64,000 nt of DNA, from the NCBI GenBank assembly GCA_009760855.2, contig WPIO01000269.1, positions 1-64,000 of the forward strand, in the 5' to 3' direction. This stretch comes from Cristatella mucedo (lineage: Eukaryota; Bryozoa; Phylactolaemata; Cristatellidae). The notes below the pieces were generated by a model. It made no database searches, was not told the DNA's origin, and saw nothing but the letters and a program-made list of their open reading frames with translations. A program made the position numbers and the translations under genes. Shown in pieces: positions 21,112-32,060 of this stretch; the first letter of the stretch is position 1; each line of letters opens with the position of its first letter.

Positions 21112-23480
21112 AGTTATGTAATGTAATGTATTCCCGTCAGTAACTCCACAAAGTCATATAGAACATATGGTTGTTACGCAGGAGAGATTTGTATAGCAAC
21201 TCACAGCCTAAGCGGCTTTCGGTACGCATTCGGTAGCCAACAGACTTCGTCTCACGCAACAAAAAGAAAGTGGGAAGCAAAGCAAAGTTAGGAGAGCAAT
21301 TGAGGTAGTGAGTAGCAAAGAAGTAGCAGTTCAGGACCGCTGAAAAAAGATGCGCCACAGTCGGCAGTTGGAGAGTGAGTAGCATAGAAGTAGCAGTCAG
21401 GACCGCTGAAAAAAGATGTGCCACAGTCGGCAGTTGGAGAGTAGTTGTCATTGCGTAAGAATTGTGGAAGCGAGTTCCACAGTCTAGGACCTGCAGAGCT
21501 CAAGCTTCTGTCGCCAACTGTCTAGAAGCAGAGGAAAGGGACAGCTAATTTATTGTCCACACAGGACCTGAGGGCTCGAACAAGCCGAAACTGATGCAGC
21601 AGTTCAGCTAGGTATGAAGGAGCCAAGCCGTGGCGGGCCTTGTGGGTTAGCATAAGAACTTTGCTCTGTATCCTTTGCTCAACCGGCTACCATCCTAGCT
21701 CTTCCAGCAAAGGTGACACGTGCTCAAACCGCTGGGACTTGAAGACCAGCGTTGCAGCCATATTCATAGTCCGCTGTAGTGGCATGATAGCTTTCATTGG
21801 CAGCCCAGCCAAAAGGGAATTACAATAATCAAGCCGAGACAGAACTAAAGAGCTAGCTAGATTTTTTACAAGCCACTGTGGGAGAACTCTTCTAATCTTG
21901 GATAGGGATCGGATGTGATGGCCAGCTGTAGAGGCAGTCTTCTGAATGAAGCTTTTGAAATTGAGGCAGCAGTCGAACACGAAACCTAAATTACGAGCAC
22001 GTGGTGAAGGTCGCACAATAGGATCACCTATTAGAACAGCAAAGTCTTTTAATCCAGCCACACGCTTAGGGTGTCCTATGAGCAGCAGTTCGGTTTTATT
22101 GTCATTTAATTTCAGGAAGTTTTAAGAAATCCAGGATCGAATATCGGCAAGGCAAGCATTCAGTTTCTCAGTTGCTGCAGCAAATTCCGACGGATTAAAT
22201 GACAAATACAACTGAGTATCGTCAGCATAGAAGTGATATCCTATTCCATGGGCCTTAATAATTTTTTCCAGAGGTTGTGTATAAATGAAGAACAGCAAGG
22301 GACCGAGTACAGACCCTTGAGGGACTCCACAGATGACCTTCTCATGTCTGAGACCTGACCCCCACACGACACGGATGGAACACGATCAGAAAAGTATGAT
22401 TTAAACCTCGCCAGTGCTTTGTATGCCAGACCGATTGTTGTTCTCAATCGTTTAAGCAGAACCTCGTGATCATTGGTGTCGAAGGCAGCAGACAGATCCA
22501 GCAGAGCTAGAGCAGTGACATTCACGTCGTCGTTGCCATGTACAATGCTATTGTTAACACGGAGGAGAGCAGTTTCAGTATAGTACTGCCTCTTGAACCC
22601 TGATTGAAATATACCTGACATTCCATTATTTTCAATATGTTCATCCAACTGCGTAGCAACAATGTTTTAAGAATCTTTGATAGGAACGGAAGAAGGGAAA
22701 CTGGACGATAGTTTGCTAGGACCTCTGTGTCTAATCCAGGCTTTTAAAGAATAGGTCTAACGATTGCCGATTTGAAGGACTTGGGGACGACCCCTTTCCC
22801 CAAAGAATCATTACAAATCATGTTTATGGCAGGGCTAAGTTGGTCTGCAAGTGAAGACCACAGAGATGATGGTATAGGGTCTTCAGGAGACGAGCTCTTT
22901 TTGCTAGACCTTATTAAGGCAGCCACATCATAGAAAGAAACGTCGGAGAACCTTTTAGGAAGGTCGCACGTTGAGGAATAGCGATTGCTTTGGTCGGATG
23001 GGCATTATGGAGGCACGAATGTGCACAATTGTTTCAGTAAAAAAGGCTGAAAACTTTTTGGCTGAGCTCCTAATATCTGGGGAGTCAGACCTCACAGCAT
23101 TGTCCAGTAAATGATTTACTGTCTTATGAATGTGGTTAGTGTCCGACTCGCAGGAATACAGCTTTCTAATGAAAAAAGAAGCCCTGGCTTTTTTAAGTTT
23201 TCGGGTGTAAACTCGAAGGATGTCTTTAAAATTGACTAGGTCTGCCTCAGACACCAATTTCTTGAAAGGATGTTCCAGCCTGTGCTTAACATGGCACGTC
23301 TTAAGGAGTTTTTTTGTAAATTGAAAGGAATCTCGACGACTTTGAACACGGATAGAGCGAACGGGAGCATGCTTGTCAAGAGCACTCCTGAGTGTCATGT
23401 TGATCTTATCAGTGAGGATATCGAGGCTGTCGGTCGAGTCTGAATGCAGATCAAGAAGGCCTGAATCACAGATTTCAAGA
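21112..23480 (-). mobile_element. L2 family II element, most complete RT in the window
   Basis: About 2.4 kb on the minus strand inside element B. From its 5' side: linker region at 23398 (LRSALDKHAPVRSIRVQSRR), SSKKSSSPEDPIPSSLWSSL at about 22900, DLSAAFDTNDHEVLLKRL (RT motif A, in the 22241-22648 frame), [13 protein letters not shown] and [12 protein letters not shown] (motifs B and C with the catalytic YADD, 22122-22367), then the C-terminal SRLDYCNSLLAGLPMKAI (21687-22061). The 3' end at 21112-21135 is in ACATT repeats. Several frameshifts; the endonuclease domain is missing. It would have copied its own RNA at nicked target DNA. Confidence 0.93.
21309..21438. repeat. 66-bp tandem duplication in the L2 3' region
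   Basis: A segment containing GTAGCAGTTCAGGACCGCTG, GAAAAAAGATGCGCCACAGT and CGGCAGTTGGAGAG occurs twice in a row with few differences. The other family II copies (3600-3650, 48900-48960) have it once. Confidence 0.85.
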
Positions 23481-23770
23481 ACTCGTCCGTGTCAATGCTT
23501 GTAAGTTACGTCGTTGAGGAGATGGCATTGAAGTTGATAGAATCCGCAGCCACTTAGCTGACATTAGACCCGTACCGAACGCCAGCTAACTCCTTGACGA
23601 ACACTCCGATGCCGACCCTGGTGATACGGCCAGAGCCGACGCGCCCAGCAGACAGCTACGGCCAAGAAATGGCCTGAGAGCACTGGCAAGCTATGTGCTT
23701 ACTGTTTAGCCTTTTTTTTTGCCAAGAAGTGGAGAATGCACCGTAGATTGATCTCCAGATCAGGCGGCCA

Positions 23771-24028
23771 TGTGGTTTTTGTTTATGTATACCGCAGTCT
23801 GTGACAGCACCTAAATGTAGTTATCTGCCAGTACTAGGCTGGGTGGCCCTCCCGGCCACCGGCTAGCCAATCAGAGCACAGCGTTCCGGTACAGCAGACG
23901 AGAGAAGCAGGCGAACGTGTGCGGCGGGTAGTAGCGCTTCCGCCGGCTGAGTGTGTGGAGAAAATAAACTGGTGGTGTTCCTCGTCGGCTAGCGTGCTGT
24001 GCCGCTCGCGACAACAATTTAGACTACA
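23771..24028 (+). mobile_element. 3' LTR of element B
   Basis: Partner of 19591-19849. A purine-rich stretch (GCCAAGAAGTGGAGAATGC at about 23720) lies roughly 50 bp before it and may be a remnant polypurine tract. After it, RT coding of element A resumes. Confidence 0.92.
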
Positions 24029-24830
24029 CCTAGCACATATAAGCGTGCCATGGACGATTGTCTAACCAATCTCAACTGGTCCAAATGCCGGGTCTACCTA
24101 GAAGACATTATAATATTGTGAAGAACCTTTGAATACCATTGGTCACGTCTGTCGAGAGTATGGTAGTGCCTATACTCCAACGGTCTTAAGGTAAGGCCGT
24201 CAAACTTCCAGTCGGCGAAGCCAACAGTACGCTACCTTGAGCATACATTGTCGTCTGCTAGGATGTGACAGACCCTGAGAACCTCACCAAGGTGACGGAA
24301 TACCCACCTCCACATTCAGTCGGCACAGAACGTTAGTTCCTGGGGTTGGCGTCGTACTACTGTGCGCTTATCCCTGCTTTTGCTTAAGTGGCTACACCAT
24401 TGACTAATCTGTTCCGCAAGGCCAAGCGTTTTGAATGGACAGGAGATTGCGAACGACCATTCGCTGTTCTCAGGGACGATCTGAGTAGGGAGCCGGCTCT
24501 TCAATTTTCAGATTTTTCAATACCCTTCATGCTCTGAGCTGACGCAAGCGCTACCTCTTTAGGGACAGTGCTAGGACAGTTAGTTGATGACAAAGAGCTC
24601 CTCGTCGCCTACTACAGCATCGCGTTAAACGAAACCGAGTGCCAATATTCAATTGTCGAACAAGAGGGTCTTGCGGTAGTGATTGCCGTACGCCACTTCC
24701 ACGGGTGTCTGAATGGACACAAGTTCGCGGTCGTGACCGATGTTCAACCGTTGGTATAGGTCCTGTGAGGCAACCGTAACTCAAACCGCTTGGCTCTGTG
24801 GGGTCCTGAATTACTGGACTACGACACGGA
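24029..24830 (+). pseudogene. pol: RT 3' part and RNase H of element A
   Basis: Continues the RT right after element B: APSTYKRAMDDCL, then YLEDIIIL at about 24102-24125. The catalytic YxDD box thus has glutamate in place of the first aspartate. Connection motifs FLGLASYY-like (about 24335) and FEWTGDCERPFAVL follow. RNase H is visible as ADASATSLGTVLGQL (about 24540-24585), AYYSIALNETECQYSIVEQE and HFHGCLNGHKFAVVTD (to about 24760). Several stops and frameshifts. Dead remnant. Confidence 0.85.
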
Positions 24831-25149
24831 GGTCCGGTGCCGTTGCAGCAAGGCTAATTCCAACGCCGGCGTCCTCTCGAGAGTTCCTACCGAACCAGAG
24901 CCCTAAGTAGCTAATGGTATTATGGCCGCTGTGGCTGATCCAAATTTCGTCCGCGATGCTCAAATTTTTGACCCGCTGCTGTACTGTTTGCTGGCCACGG
25001 TATAGGGCCATGATCGAAGCAGCTGCTCGGCTGAGCATATCCGCAAAGTAAACGCTGATCTGTACATGTTTGTTATCATGCCGAGCGGCTGCATTTACCG
25101 AACGGAGCAAGCTCGGCGAAACAGTCAACTAGTTTAACCGGCCCACCTG

Positions 25150-26149
25150 ATGGAATGCGTCTTGGGAGAAAGCCATGACGGCCTCTTTGGAGCTCACCTA
25201 GGGTGTCTGAAGACACTTAAACAAATCAGGATAAGTATTTCTGGCCAAGCATGACCGAGGACATCTCTACCTGGGTAAGAACGTGAGTTGCATGCCACAC
25301 TAGTAAGCCTCCATATGAGAGGGCTAAGGTGCCCCTCAAATTCATCCCTGAGCATCGACCGTGGCAGAGAGTCGCCATAGACGTCGTGCAGATGCCTGTC
25401 TCTAGATCAGGGAACCGCTATCTATTAGTGATGACTAACTGTTTCACCAAGTGGCCAGAGGTTCGCCCGGTTTCCGACCACACGGACTCCACGTCTGCAC
25501 GCGTGTTTGTTGAGGAGATTGTATACCGGCATGGCGTATCCAAGCAAATCATTACAGATCACACTGCTAATTTCCTTTCTCGAATAAGGGAACGCATGTG
25601 CCGCCTAATCCCTGTTTAGCGGCTCCATACATCCCCGTATGATCCTAAAACAGACGGTCTGGTTGAGCGTTTTAATCGTACACTTGTAGAGAAGCTCATC
25701 ATGTACCTGATGACAGACCTGCCGACTGGGATATGTACGTGTCCTACGTACGTTTTGCTTACCACGCATGGTATAACGATTCGGTTTGGTGAACGTCTTT
25801 CTTCTTGGAGGACGGGAGGGAGGCACGGCTACCCGTGCACCTTTCCTGCCAGTCGACGATCCTTGTGATCCAGTGGACAATTACGCGATGGCGGTCCATG
25901 ATAAACTTTAGGTGGCTTTGAAACGGGCCCGCAATAGTAACCAAGCAGCTCAACCTAAGCAAAAACGTTATTGCAACCGCCTGGCTAGCCAGTCGGCTCT
26001 TTGTACCGGGCAGCACGTTTGCTTGAACATCCCTCGATCAAGGAAGGGCAGGTCACTGAAGTTGCAACATCTAAGGCAGGGACCACTACCCATAGTGGGC
26101 AAACCTAAAACCAATGATTCTGTTGTAGGTTACGATAAGCCGACGGTGA
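25150..26149 (+). pseudogene. pol: Integrase of element A, main part
   Basis: An N-terminal H2C2-type region is suggested by HDGLFGAHLGCLKTLKQIR (about 25170-25230). The catalytic core is open at 25329-25619 with WQRVAIDVVQMP (first Asp), NRYLLVMTNCFTKWPE and ITDHTANFLS (second Asp; SDxGxxF is usual). A later shifted frame carries KLQHLRQGPLPIVGKP, the C-terminal barrel-like region. A solo LTR interrupts it at 26150 and coding resumes at 26489. Stops and frameshifts throughout. Confidence 0.85.
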
Positions 26150-26483
26150 TGTAGTTCGTATGTTAGTGTGTATGTGTGTTGTATGCCTGCTCCTCTGATG
26201 AGCCTGTGATGTGGCACGGACTCAGGCCAGTAACCTGCTCGTGGCCAGATGGTGGATTCACCGTCACAGTCGGCCGGTGCACAGCTTTGGTTCTCCTGTG
26301 ATGCGGTATTTGGACACAGGCAGGTAACCTGCTGGTGGGGAGATGGTGGACTGGAGAGTGGAGGAGGGGGAGTCGAGAGAGAGTAGGGGCCGAGGGGAGC
26401 CGAGCGCTCTAGGGCTCCGTGCGTTGGTAATAAACTGTCGGTTTTAAGCATTGGCTGGCTCTCTGCTGTGCGAACGAACGACA
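26150..26483 (+). mobile_element. Solo LTR of family C with 5-bp target duplication
   Basis: Starts TGTAGTTCG and ends ACGACA (TG...CA). 334 bp, AATAAA at 26429-26434. Flanked by identical GGTGA at 26145-26149 and 26484-26488. The integrase reading frame on the two sides lines up in phase when the LTR plus one GGTGA is ignored. This proves a clean insertion followed by LTR-LTR recombination that removed the internal part. Confidence 0.93.
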
Positions 26484-26488
26484 GGTGA

Positions 26489-27096
26489 GGTCTCAGATGG
26501 TTCACATCAAACCGACTTACGTGCGCCCAGTTTCACTGTTACTGAGACCTCGGGTTGGGACATCGCCAGCTGTGGACCTTCACCACAGTCGGACGGCGAC
26601 AAGTAAGTTATGCCGGAGGCATCTTCCCAGACAGATCACCCTACCAGTGCCTCTACACATACCATAGCTGAAGGCGGAGTGACACATCCGAGCTCTCACC
26701 CTCTGGCCGAGCGACTCAGGATAAGACGACCACCGTTCTCTAGGTAGGCAACAAGATATCCAATGCCATTGGTTCCGTGGCGACAACAGGCATAATCCTC
26801 GATATCGAGATAAGCTATGCTAATTCAAAGCTATTGCAGCATTGCATTAACACCGCCCCGGATGGGCCGTAGTGTCGGATCAGTCCATTATGGGGCTCCA
26901 TGGTTTTTTCTCACTTGGTCCAGTGCTTTTTCAACGCTAGAGCCCGGACTGATCAGAAACGAGGCCGTATCTCGTGAGGAAAGAGAGTAATGCACTGGAG
27001 CCGCTCTCATTTTAGTAGCGATACTAGCCTTTGCCTTAGTGGGTCCAACTAGGGCACGTAGAGCAACCCGTATCGGGCGGACAAGCCAAGAAGAAC
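26489..27096 (+). pseudogene. pol: Integrase C-terminal end and 3' untranslated part of element A
   Basis: Begins with SQMVHIKPTYVRP (26489 on), matching the VHVxRLKPY type ending of Ty3/gypsy integrases, then coding fades out. The rest (about 26850-27096) has no clear coding. The purine-rich ACAAGCCAAGAAGAAC just before 27097 may be the polypurine tract. Confidence 0.65.
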
Positions 27097-27423
27097 TGTG
27101 TGAGGAACACATTAGTTTACCGGGAGCTGACGAAGGCATCAGTTTGAAGGCGAGATCTGCTCAGGTTAGAATGGAGCTTGGTCAGACTAAGAACGATCAG
27201 GATGTGGACCAACTTCCGTGCTCCATTAGACAAAGAGCTGTCAGGATGTGGAACGACTACCGTACTCCATTAGACAAAGAGTGGCAGGATGGCAAGCTGG
27301 CGGACGAGCCAGCTAATAAATTACAGGCAGAAGCAAATAGGCCGAGGACGGAGACCGTGAGCTAGGGTTCGACAAAAACGCAGCTATGCTCAAGGTGAAG
27401 AATGCAGAGGGAGTGAGAGTGAA

Positions 27424-27458
<35 letters not shown>

Positions 27459-27495
27459 CAAGGAGGGAGAGAGAGATGGAGAGAGAGAGAGAGAG

Positions 27496-27540
<45 letters not shown>

Positions 27541-27846
27541 AATCTAAATCATTAGAGGCAGAAGCGAATCGGCCGAGGACGGACACCATGGGCTAGGATT
27601 CGTCAAAAAACAGCTATGCTCAAGAGGGCAGAGACAGAGAGAGAGAGAAAGTGAGCGACTGAGTGAGCGAGAGATGCATAAAGCGCTTTCGCCGGCGCCT
27701 AACCACTATCAGGCCCAAACAAATCAGGCATAATAAACTTGTTACTTTCGGAACACAGTTGTGGCCACTTCTATTTTGACCGGGCTGGGGCTCTGCACTA
27801 CACCTTCCACCGGTAGAGCCTAGGGACGAGCAACTATCCGGTTACA
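27097..27846 (+). mobile_element. 3' LTR of element A
   Basis: Starts near TGTGTGAGG and ends GGTTACA. Matches two blocks of the 5' LTR. AATAAA at 27732-27737. Contains a (GA)n tract at 27430-27540 and a second diverged copy (about 27555-27640) of the segment with GGCCGAGGACGGA and CAGCTATGCTCAA. Confidence 0.75.
27430..27540. repeat. (GA)n microsatellite in 3' LTR
   Basis: Nearly pure GA, with GGAGGGAGAGAGAGATGGAG interruptions. It occupies the place of the ten-base array of the 5' LTR. Confidence 0.95.
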
Positions 27847-28914
27847 ATTTTACGGAATCAGTGTTCTGGGATTTACATTACTGCAAAATTTTCATATACT
27901 CATAAACGATTCCCACTGCAGCAGTACCTCTTACTGTCGATCGTACAAATTGATACCTTTAGTTCACAGAAACGGTCGTTGTATTCAAGATTTTTGAAAC
28001 TGCTTGACATGTATTACTTTGATTGTATGACCTGTCGTAAATCCGACTGAAACGATAGCTGCTTTCTTTGTAACGGAATAAGTTGATTGCAAACCCTTTA
28101 CTTAAAAATTTATAAGGCATTTGAACTCACCGGAATGCGACTGAGGGACTGGCACTGACCTCCTGGAGCTGATTGTACGCGAGTAGTCAGCTGTGCAAGC
28201 AAAAACAAGCTTTGTTTCTTTCAAAGCCCGAAGCTGGCTACCCATATTTAAACGTATTAAAATAATTCGCAGCTACCGGTTTCGTGAGAAGACTGTGGCT
28301 TTTGAAGGCTGGTTGGCAGCTGGCTCCTTCAGCTTCAGTATTGAAAATTCCTGAAAGCTCCTAGCTCAACGAGACAGCACATGATGACAGGTCAGCAGTT
28401 TGCACAAATGGGTTGATTGCATTAAGAGCTACTAAGGTGCTTTTACGATGTTATCTGCACAGCAGGACTCGATTCTCATAAAAAATGGAGGCAGCCCTCC
28501 AAATAAATACTGTTTGCTCAAGTATCAAAATAAACACAAAGCACTGCCTTCTCGCAGGCGTCTACTTTTAATTGTCATTACCACGACCAGCACCACCTAT
28601 CGAGTTCTATTCCCTGCTCAGGGTGGTGCTCTAGTCCCAGCTGCAATGAAACGACAAATGTCCCAGACATAGCTTGCTGGAGACTGTGTATTTGCTGTTA
28701 GAAATCCTTTCTTAAAGCTATCATCCCTGTCTCGTTAGACACCAAACTTTAGGGTCGATTAAATTTTTCTGATGGATTTTTCAGTAAGATTATATTACAG
28801 GAATAAATTGGTTAAGTCCTCAGTCAGACACGGAGGCGTGATGACAAAATGATACGAAGTCCAGCCCAGGTGGAGCAACATCACTGTAATGCCGATCAAC
28901 AATCAGCTACGACA

Positions 28915-30713
28915 GATCACAGAGCACTGCCTTTATTGTGGTACGAGGACAGCGCATTCAAAGTAAAATAGAAAGCCAGTTTTCCAGAGCCATCAAAGGA
29001 GATCAACATGATCGATCGTGCGCTAGGCCTGCAAATAAATCGACACAAAACGATTAGGCATTGGACGTAAAATTTGGCCTAAATATAAGCACAAACCGAA
29101 CGCTAATCGAAAACCCAATGGGCCACTTCTGAAAATCAAGGTAATCATTTTGTTTCAACGTCAGCAACTGGAAAGAGAGAGAGAGAGAGAGAGAGACTAT
29201 AGCCAAGTGCTCCACGTAGCACGATGTATCTTTATGAATGTACCTACTCTTCTTGCAACTGCTATGCATGCCACGATCACTAATCGGGTCACTTGTTGGT
29301 TTCACGACTACATGGAGTGCCCAAATAAAATGCTGCCATCTTTAGGTGCTCAAAATTTTTATATCATTATTAACATCATTAACATTAAAAAAAAGACAGC
29401 AATGTCCGCAATGATATACCTCAATAAGTCTGCGAAAACCGTAAAATAAACCGGTGGTAACATACTAGTTACATTAATTAGAACACGATGACCACAAGTA
29501 AGAAAGTCCAGTAAATGTGAAAATTATAATCGCCATTTACCCGTGAAACTTCAACAGCTTCGCTAGGCGGGACTTGATTCTGTGGGTCAAGCTGGTTTTG
29601 GAAATCCATTCAGCGACAGATTTCCAATAGTCTCGAACACACCTGCAGTCAGATAGTACGCATTTAAAAGAAATGCAGAGCACCAAAGACTTATGTTGCA
29701 ACGTCTGGCTAAAAGAGGGGCACGGCACAATCGGCTGCAGTACGATTCTCCCAGAGCCACGTATACTACCAGAATTTAATATAGTAAGGTAACATAGGCT
29801 CCATTTAATGTCTGCAAAATGAAAACCTTTAATCAGTTTTGCTTTACACCAAATTCTACTGCCACCTAAGACATCATAGCTGTAGTAAAAACTCATTTAA
29901 TGAACCAATCTTCAATTTCAACTAAGTATAGCCAATCAGTGCTCAGGTATCGGTCGTAAGATCATGACGTGCAATGTAGGAAACGAACTTCTTAATGCAC
30001 AAACACATACGTGCATGAAAATGCATGAGCGTGCATCTACACATGGACCATGAATGTGCTTACACACGTGGACCATGCACAACGTAAAAAGATATGCCGA
30101 TGATTCTGAACTGAATCATCCAGTCACTGCTATGCCACTAGCTTGCATTATAACGGCAGGTACGGTGCATGATTTATAACATACAGCTTGCTAGCAACAC
30201 AATTGCAAGGCAGTACAGACCTCACCATACTCCTCGGACATTTCATCAAGTGGCTCGGTTGGCCAATCATCGTCAGTTTCATTTTCTTCCATCTCCTCTT
30301 CCAGCTGCTCCAAGAACAAAATCTGGTCGCGTATTGCTTGCTGTAGCTCGGGGTCTTCAAGTGGCCTAACAGCATCATCTGCCTCCCACATCATGAACTG
30401 GGACATCAAGGGAGCCATGTGCCACATCTATAGAGACAGACCAAACATTGCAGCAGAACACGAGATTGGAATGCACGCTCGCGCACACACAAACACACCA
30501 GATGAAGTTCAAACAACCCGAAATTGGACAAGATGGCAGGTCACCTGATTCTAAAAATGTCCTACCACCAAAACAAGGCTGCTACCCCTGGGCATGCAGC
30601 TATACAGAGTAAGGTAACTCCGGCAGCAGCTGTTGCTGACTCACTTCCAGATTAATTTTCTCTTGTGGTATCGAGTCGTTGTCCACATAAGCCAAAATGT
30701 TATTTACAGTAAT
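28915..30713 (-). CDS. Intron-containing gene of unknown product, last four exons (copy 1)
   Basis: Exons on the minus strand: 30713-30645 (69 nt), 30427-30221 (207 nt), 29642-29541 (102 nt) and 29028 to about 28915. Each coding exon is a whole number of codons (phase 0). Splice sites: acceptors CTATAG, CTATAG, CTGCAG and TTTGCAG; donors GTGAGT, GTCTGT and GTAAAT. The last exon starts GCC TAG, so the protein ends there, and AATAAA lies at 28937-28932. The 69-codon exon is acidic, with WHMAPL at its start, a UIM-like DPELQQAI helix and DWPTEPLDEMSEEY at its end. The paralogue keeps all exon lengths. In copy 1 the third exon has an in-frame TGA at codon 11, so the product would be about 25 residues shorter or the gene is dying. 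Upstream exons are not firmly identified. I do not recognise the family. Confidence 0.55.
28932..28937 (-). promoter_or_regulatory. Polyadenylation signal AATAAA of the gene
   Basis: Minus-strand AATAAA about 90 nt after the stop codon in the last exon. Conserved at 43009-43014 in the paralogue, in the same context. Confidence 0.6.
29169..29195. repeat. (GA)n microsatellite
   Basis: Short GA run in the last intron of gene copy 1. The run at 43236-43313 in the paralogous block is longer. Confidence 0.95.
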
Positions 30714-31054
30714 CTATAGGCAAATGAAGTCGCCCATGTCAGTAGAATTTCGATCCCACAGTAAAGGACTTGGCATGATGGCAAAAACTACACGCTGCCC
30801 CTTGTAAGGTATCCATGCAAGAAAGAGCAACGAGGATTCGCTCGATATAGGAAAGGGATTACCCTGTTTTCGTTCACGGCAGTGCGACAGATCTTAAGCG
30901 ATCAAATGTCTAGTCGAGTGATGCAGGCAGAGTAGCTGCAGTCGGACTTTAATTAGGAATGCCAAGAGATAGCCTCAGTTAGAGTAGCAGTTCATATAGG
31001 GAACCAGTAAACCAATGCAGTCGGCCAGCCCAAGCTCAGCAATGCAATTGCAGT

Positions 31055-31240
31055 AAAACTTGCTTATTTAACAGCCTCATTTGTATGGAGACATAAGAAC
31101 CGAAAACATGATCACTACCGATTGCAATTGGCAATAAAGAATCGCCTACCAAAGGACTCGAACCAATGTCCTCGGTAATAAAGAGCAGAAATCATTACCT
31201 CCTGGCCTATCTTAGAGCAGAGTGTCACCCTCAGCTGTTA
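31055..31240 (-). mobile_element. SINE-1 (tRNA-like monomer), single copy
   Basis: The reverse complement has the B box GGTTCGAGTCC, then TGGTAGGCGATTCTTTATTG, an AATTGCAATCGGTAGTGA block and an AAATGAGGCTGTTAAATAAG end. This is one monomer of the type arrayed at 33.7-38.8 kb. Also present at 54190-54365, so it was inserted before the block was duplicated. Confidence 0.8.
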
Positions 31241-31329
31241 GGGAAATCAACACACTCATTAACGTAGTGGGGAAGGATTGGGTTTGTAGAAACCACTGGC
31301 TAGCCGAACACTCTTGCTAGCTATGAAGC

Positions 31330-31480
31330 CAATTCCTCTCTAGGTCAGTTATGTTAAAATCATACCAGTCTTGTTGTAGCAGACAAAGACCACACTTCTC
31401 AGCCTGCCGGTTGGCCTCACTGAACCTAGTCTCCAAGTCTCTCTCGCACGTTGGTGGAATAAAGTCGTACCCTGACTATG
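31330..31480 (-). other. Possible upstream exon of the unknown gene (copy 1)
   Basis: The minus strand after a CATAGTCAG acceptor reads YDFIPPTCERDLETRFSEAN and, further on, CGLCLLQQDW and ITDLERNW before a stop. The paralogue (54480-54625) is similar, with PTCERDMEKRFSEA, but has a TAG in the middle. No clear donor site was found, and another frame is also open in both copies, so exon status is uncertain. Confidence 0.3.
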
Positions 31481-31859
31481 CCTTCTTGACATCCACGTAC
31501 ACACACCCACAAGATTCTGGGTTGGATTGGTAATAAACGGTATTCACGTTGCATTGCTATTTAACCGACATTGCTAACAAAACACAAACCCTAGTGGTCT
31601 TAAAAGCCACAGTATCATCGGTCAAAACTGGCACCTTAAAGAATGACCCCATGTGGCTGCTGCCTTGCCAATGACCTGAAGTACCACATGGGAGCTGCAA
31701 GCAGCATTGGCCGGCCAAGAAAGCAGGTTTCTCCTAACCCAAACCGTAATAATCCCACTGTCACAGGATAACAAAGCTGCCTTCTCATGAAGTCCTGAAT
31801 AAGGAGCAATAACTACTGGGAAATCTAGAGGCAGCTTTAATCGCTTTCACTACTTAAAA

Positions 31860-32060
31860 CCAGTCACTGAGGGGTGATGAATCTCTCCTGACAGCAGGAA
31901 AGGCCAATTGCACGGCCGTTGGGATTCAGTAGGACGCCGGGCGATCTAATTCGCCGACAGAGATCGGTTGAAGAACACAGAATGCTGTGGTGGATCTGCA
32001 CAGGCCACATTGGGCTGTTTTTATCAGCAGGCAGTTCCTGGAGGTCCCTATAGACTTGGG
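31860..32060 (-). other. Possible upstream exon, weak
   Basis: A minus-strand frame after a CCAGCAG acceptor reads QVYRDLQELPADKNSPMWPV, then further to a TGA. In the paralogue (55050-55250) the same frame has a 1-nt insertion and stops. Either a decayed exon or non-coding conservation. Confidence 0.25.

Larger units (their letters stand above)
19591..24028 (+). mobile_element. Nested non-autonomous LTR retrotransposon B
   Basis: Two similar LTRs flank 3.9 kb. The internal part has a short gag-like frame, a 21-bp minisatellite, an inserted L2 and about 290 bp before the 3' LTR. No protease, RT, RNase H or integrase of its own is seen, so it probably depended on another element. It interrupts the RT of element A exactly at the conserved FGQCN / APSTYKRAMD point. 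A clean target duplication could not be found at the edges. Confidence 0.82.

Noticed and set aside
19586-24033. Target-site duplication of element B
   Set aside because: Bases next to the two LTRs (TGTAA and CCTAG) do not match, and shifting the edges by a few bases did not help, so none is claimed.
29537-29896. 119-codon minus-strand frame ending in LTHRIKSRLAKLLKFHG
   Set aside because: It runs through the intron acceptor. The paralogue supports a different frame (102-nt exon, phase 0) in the same place.
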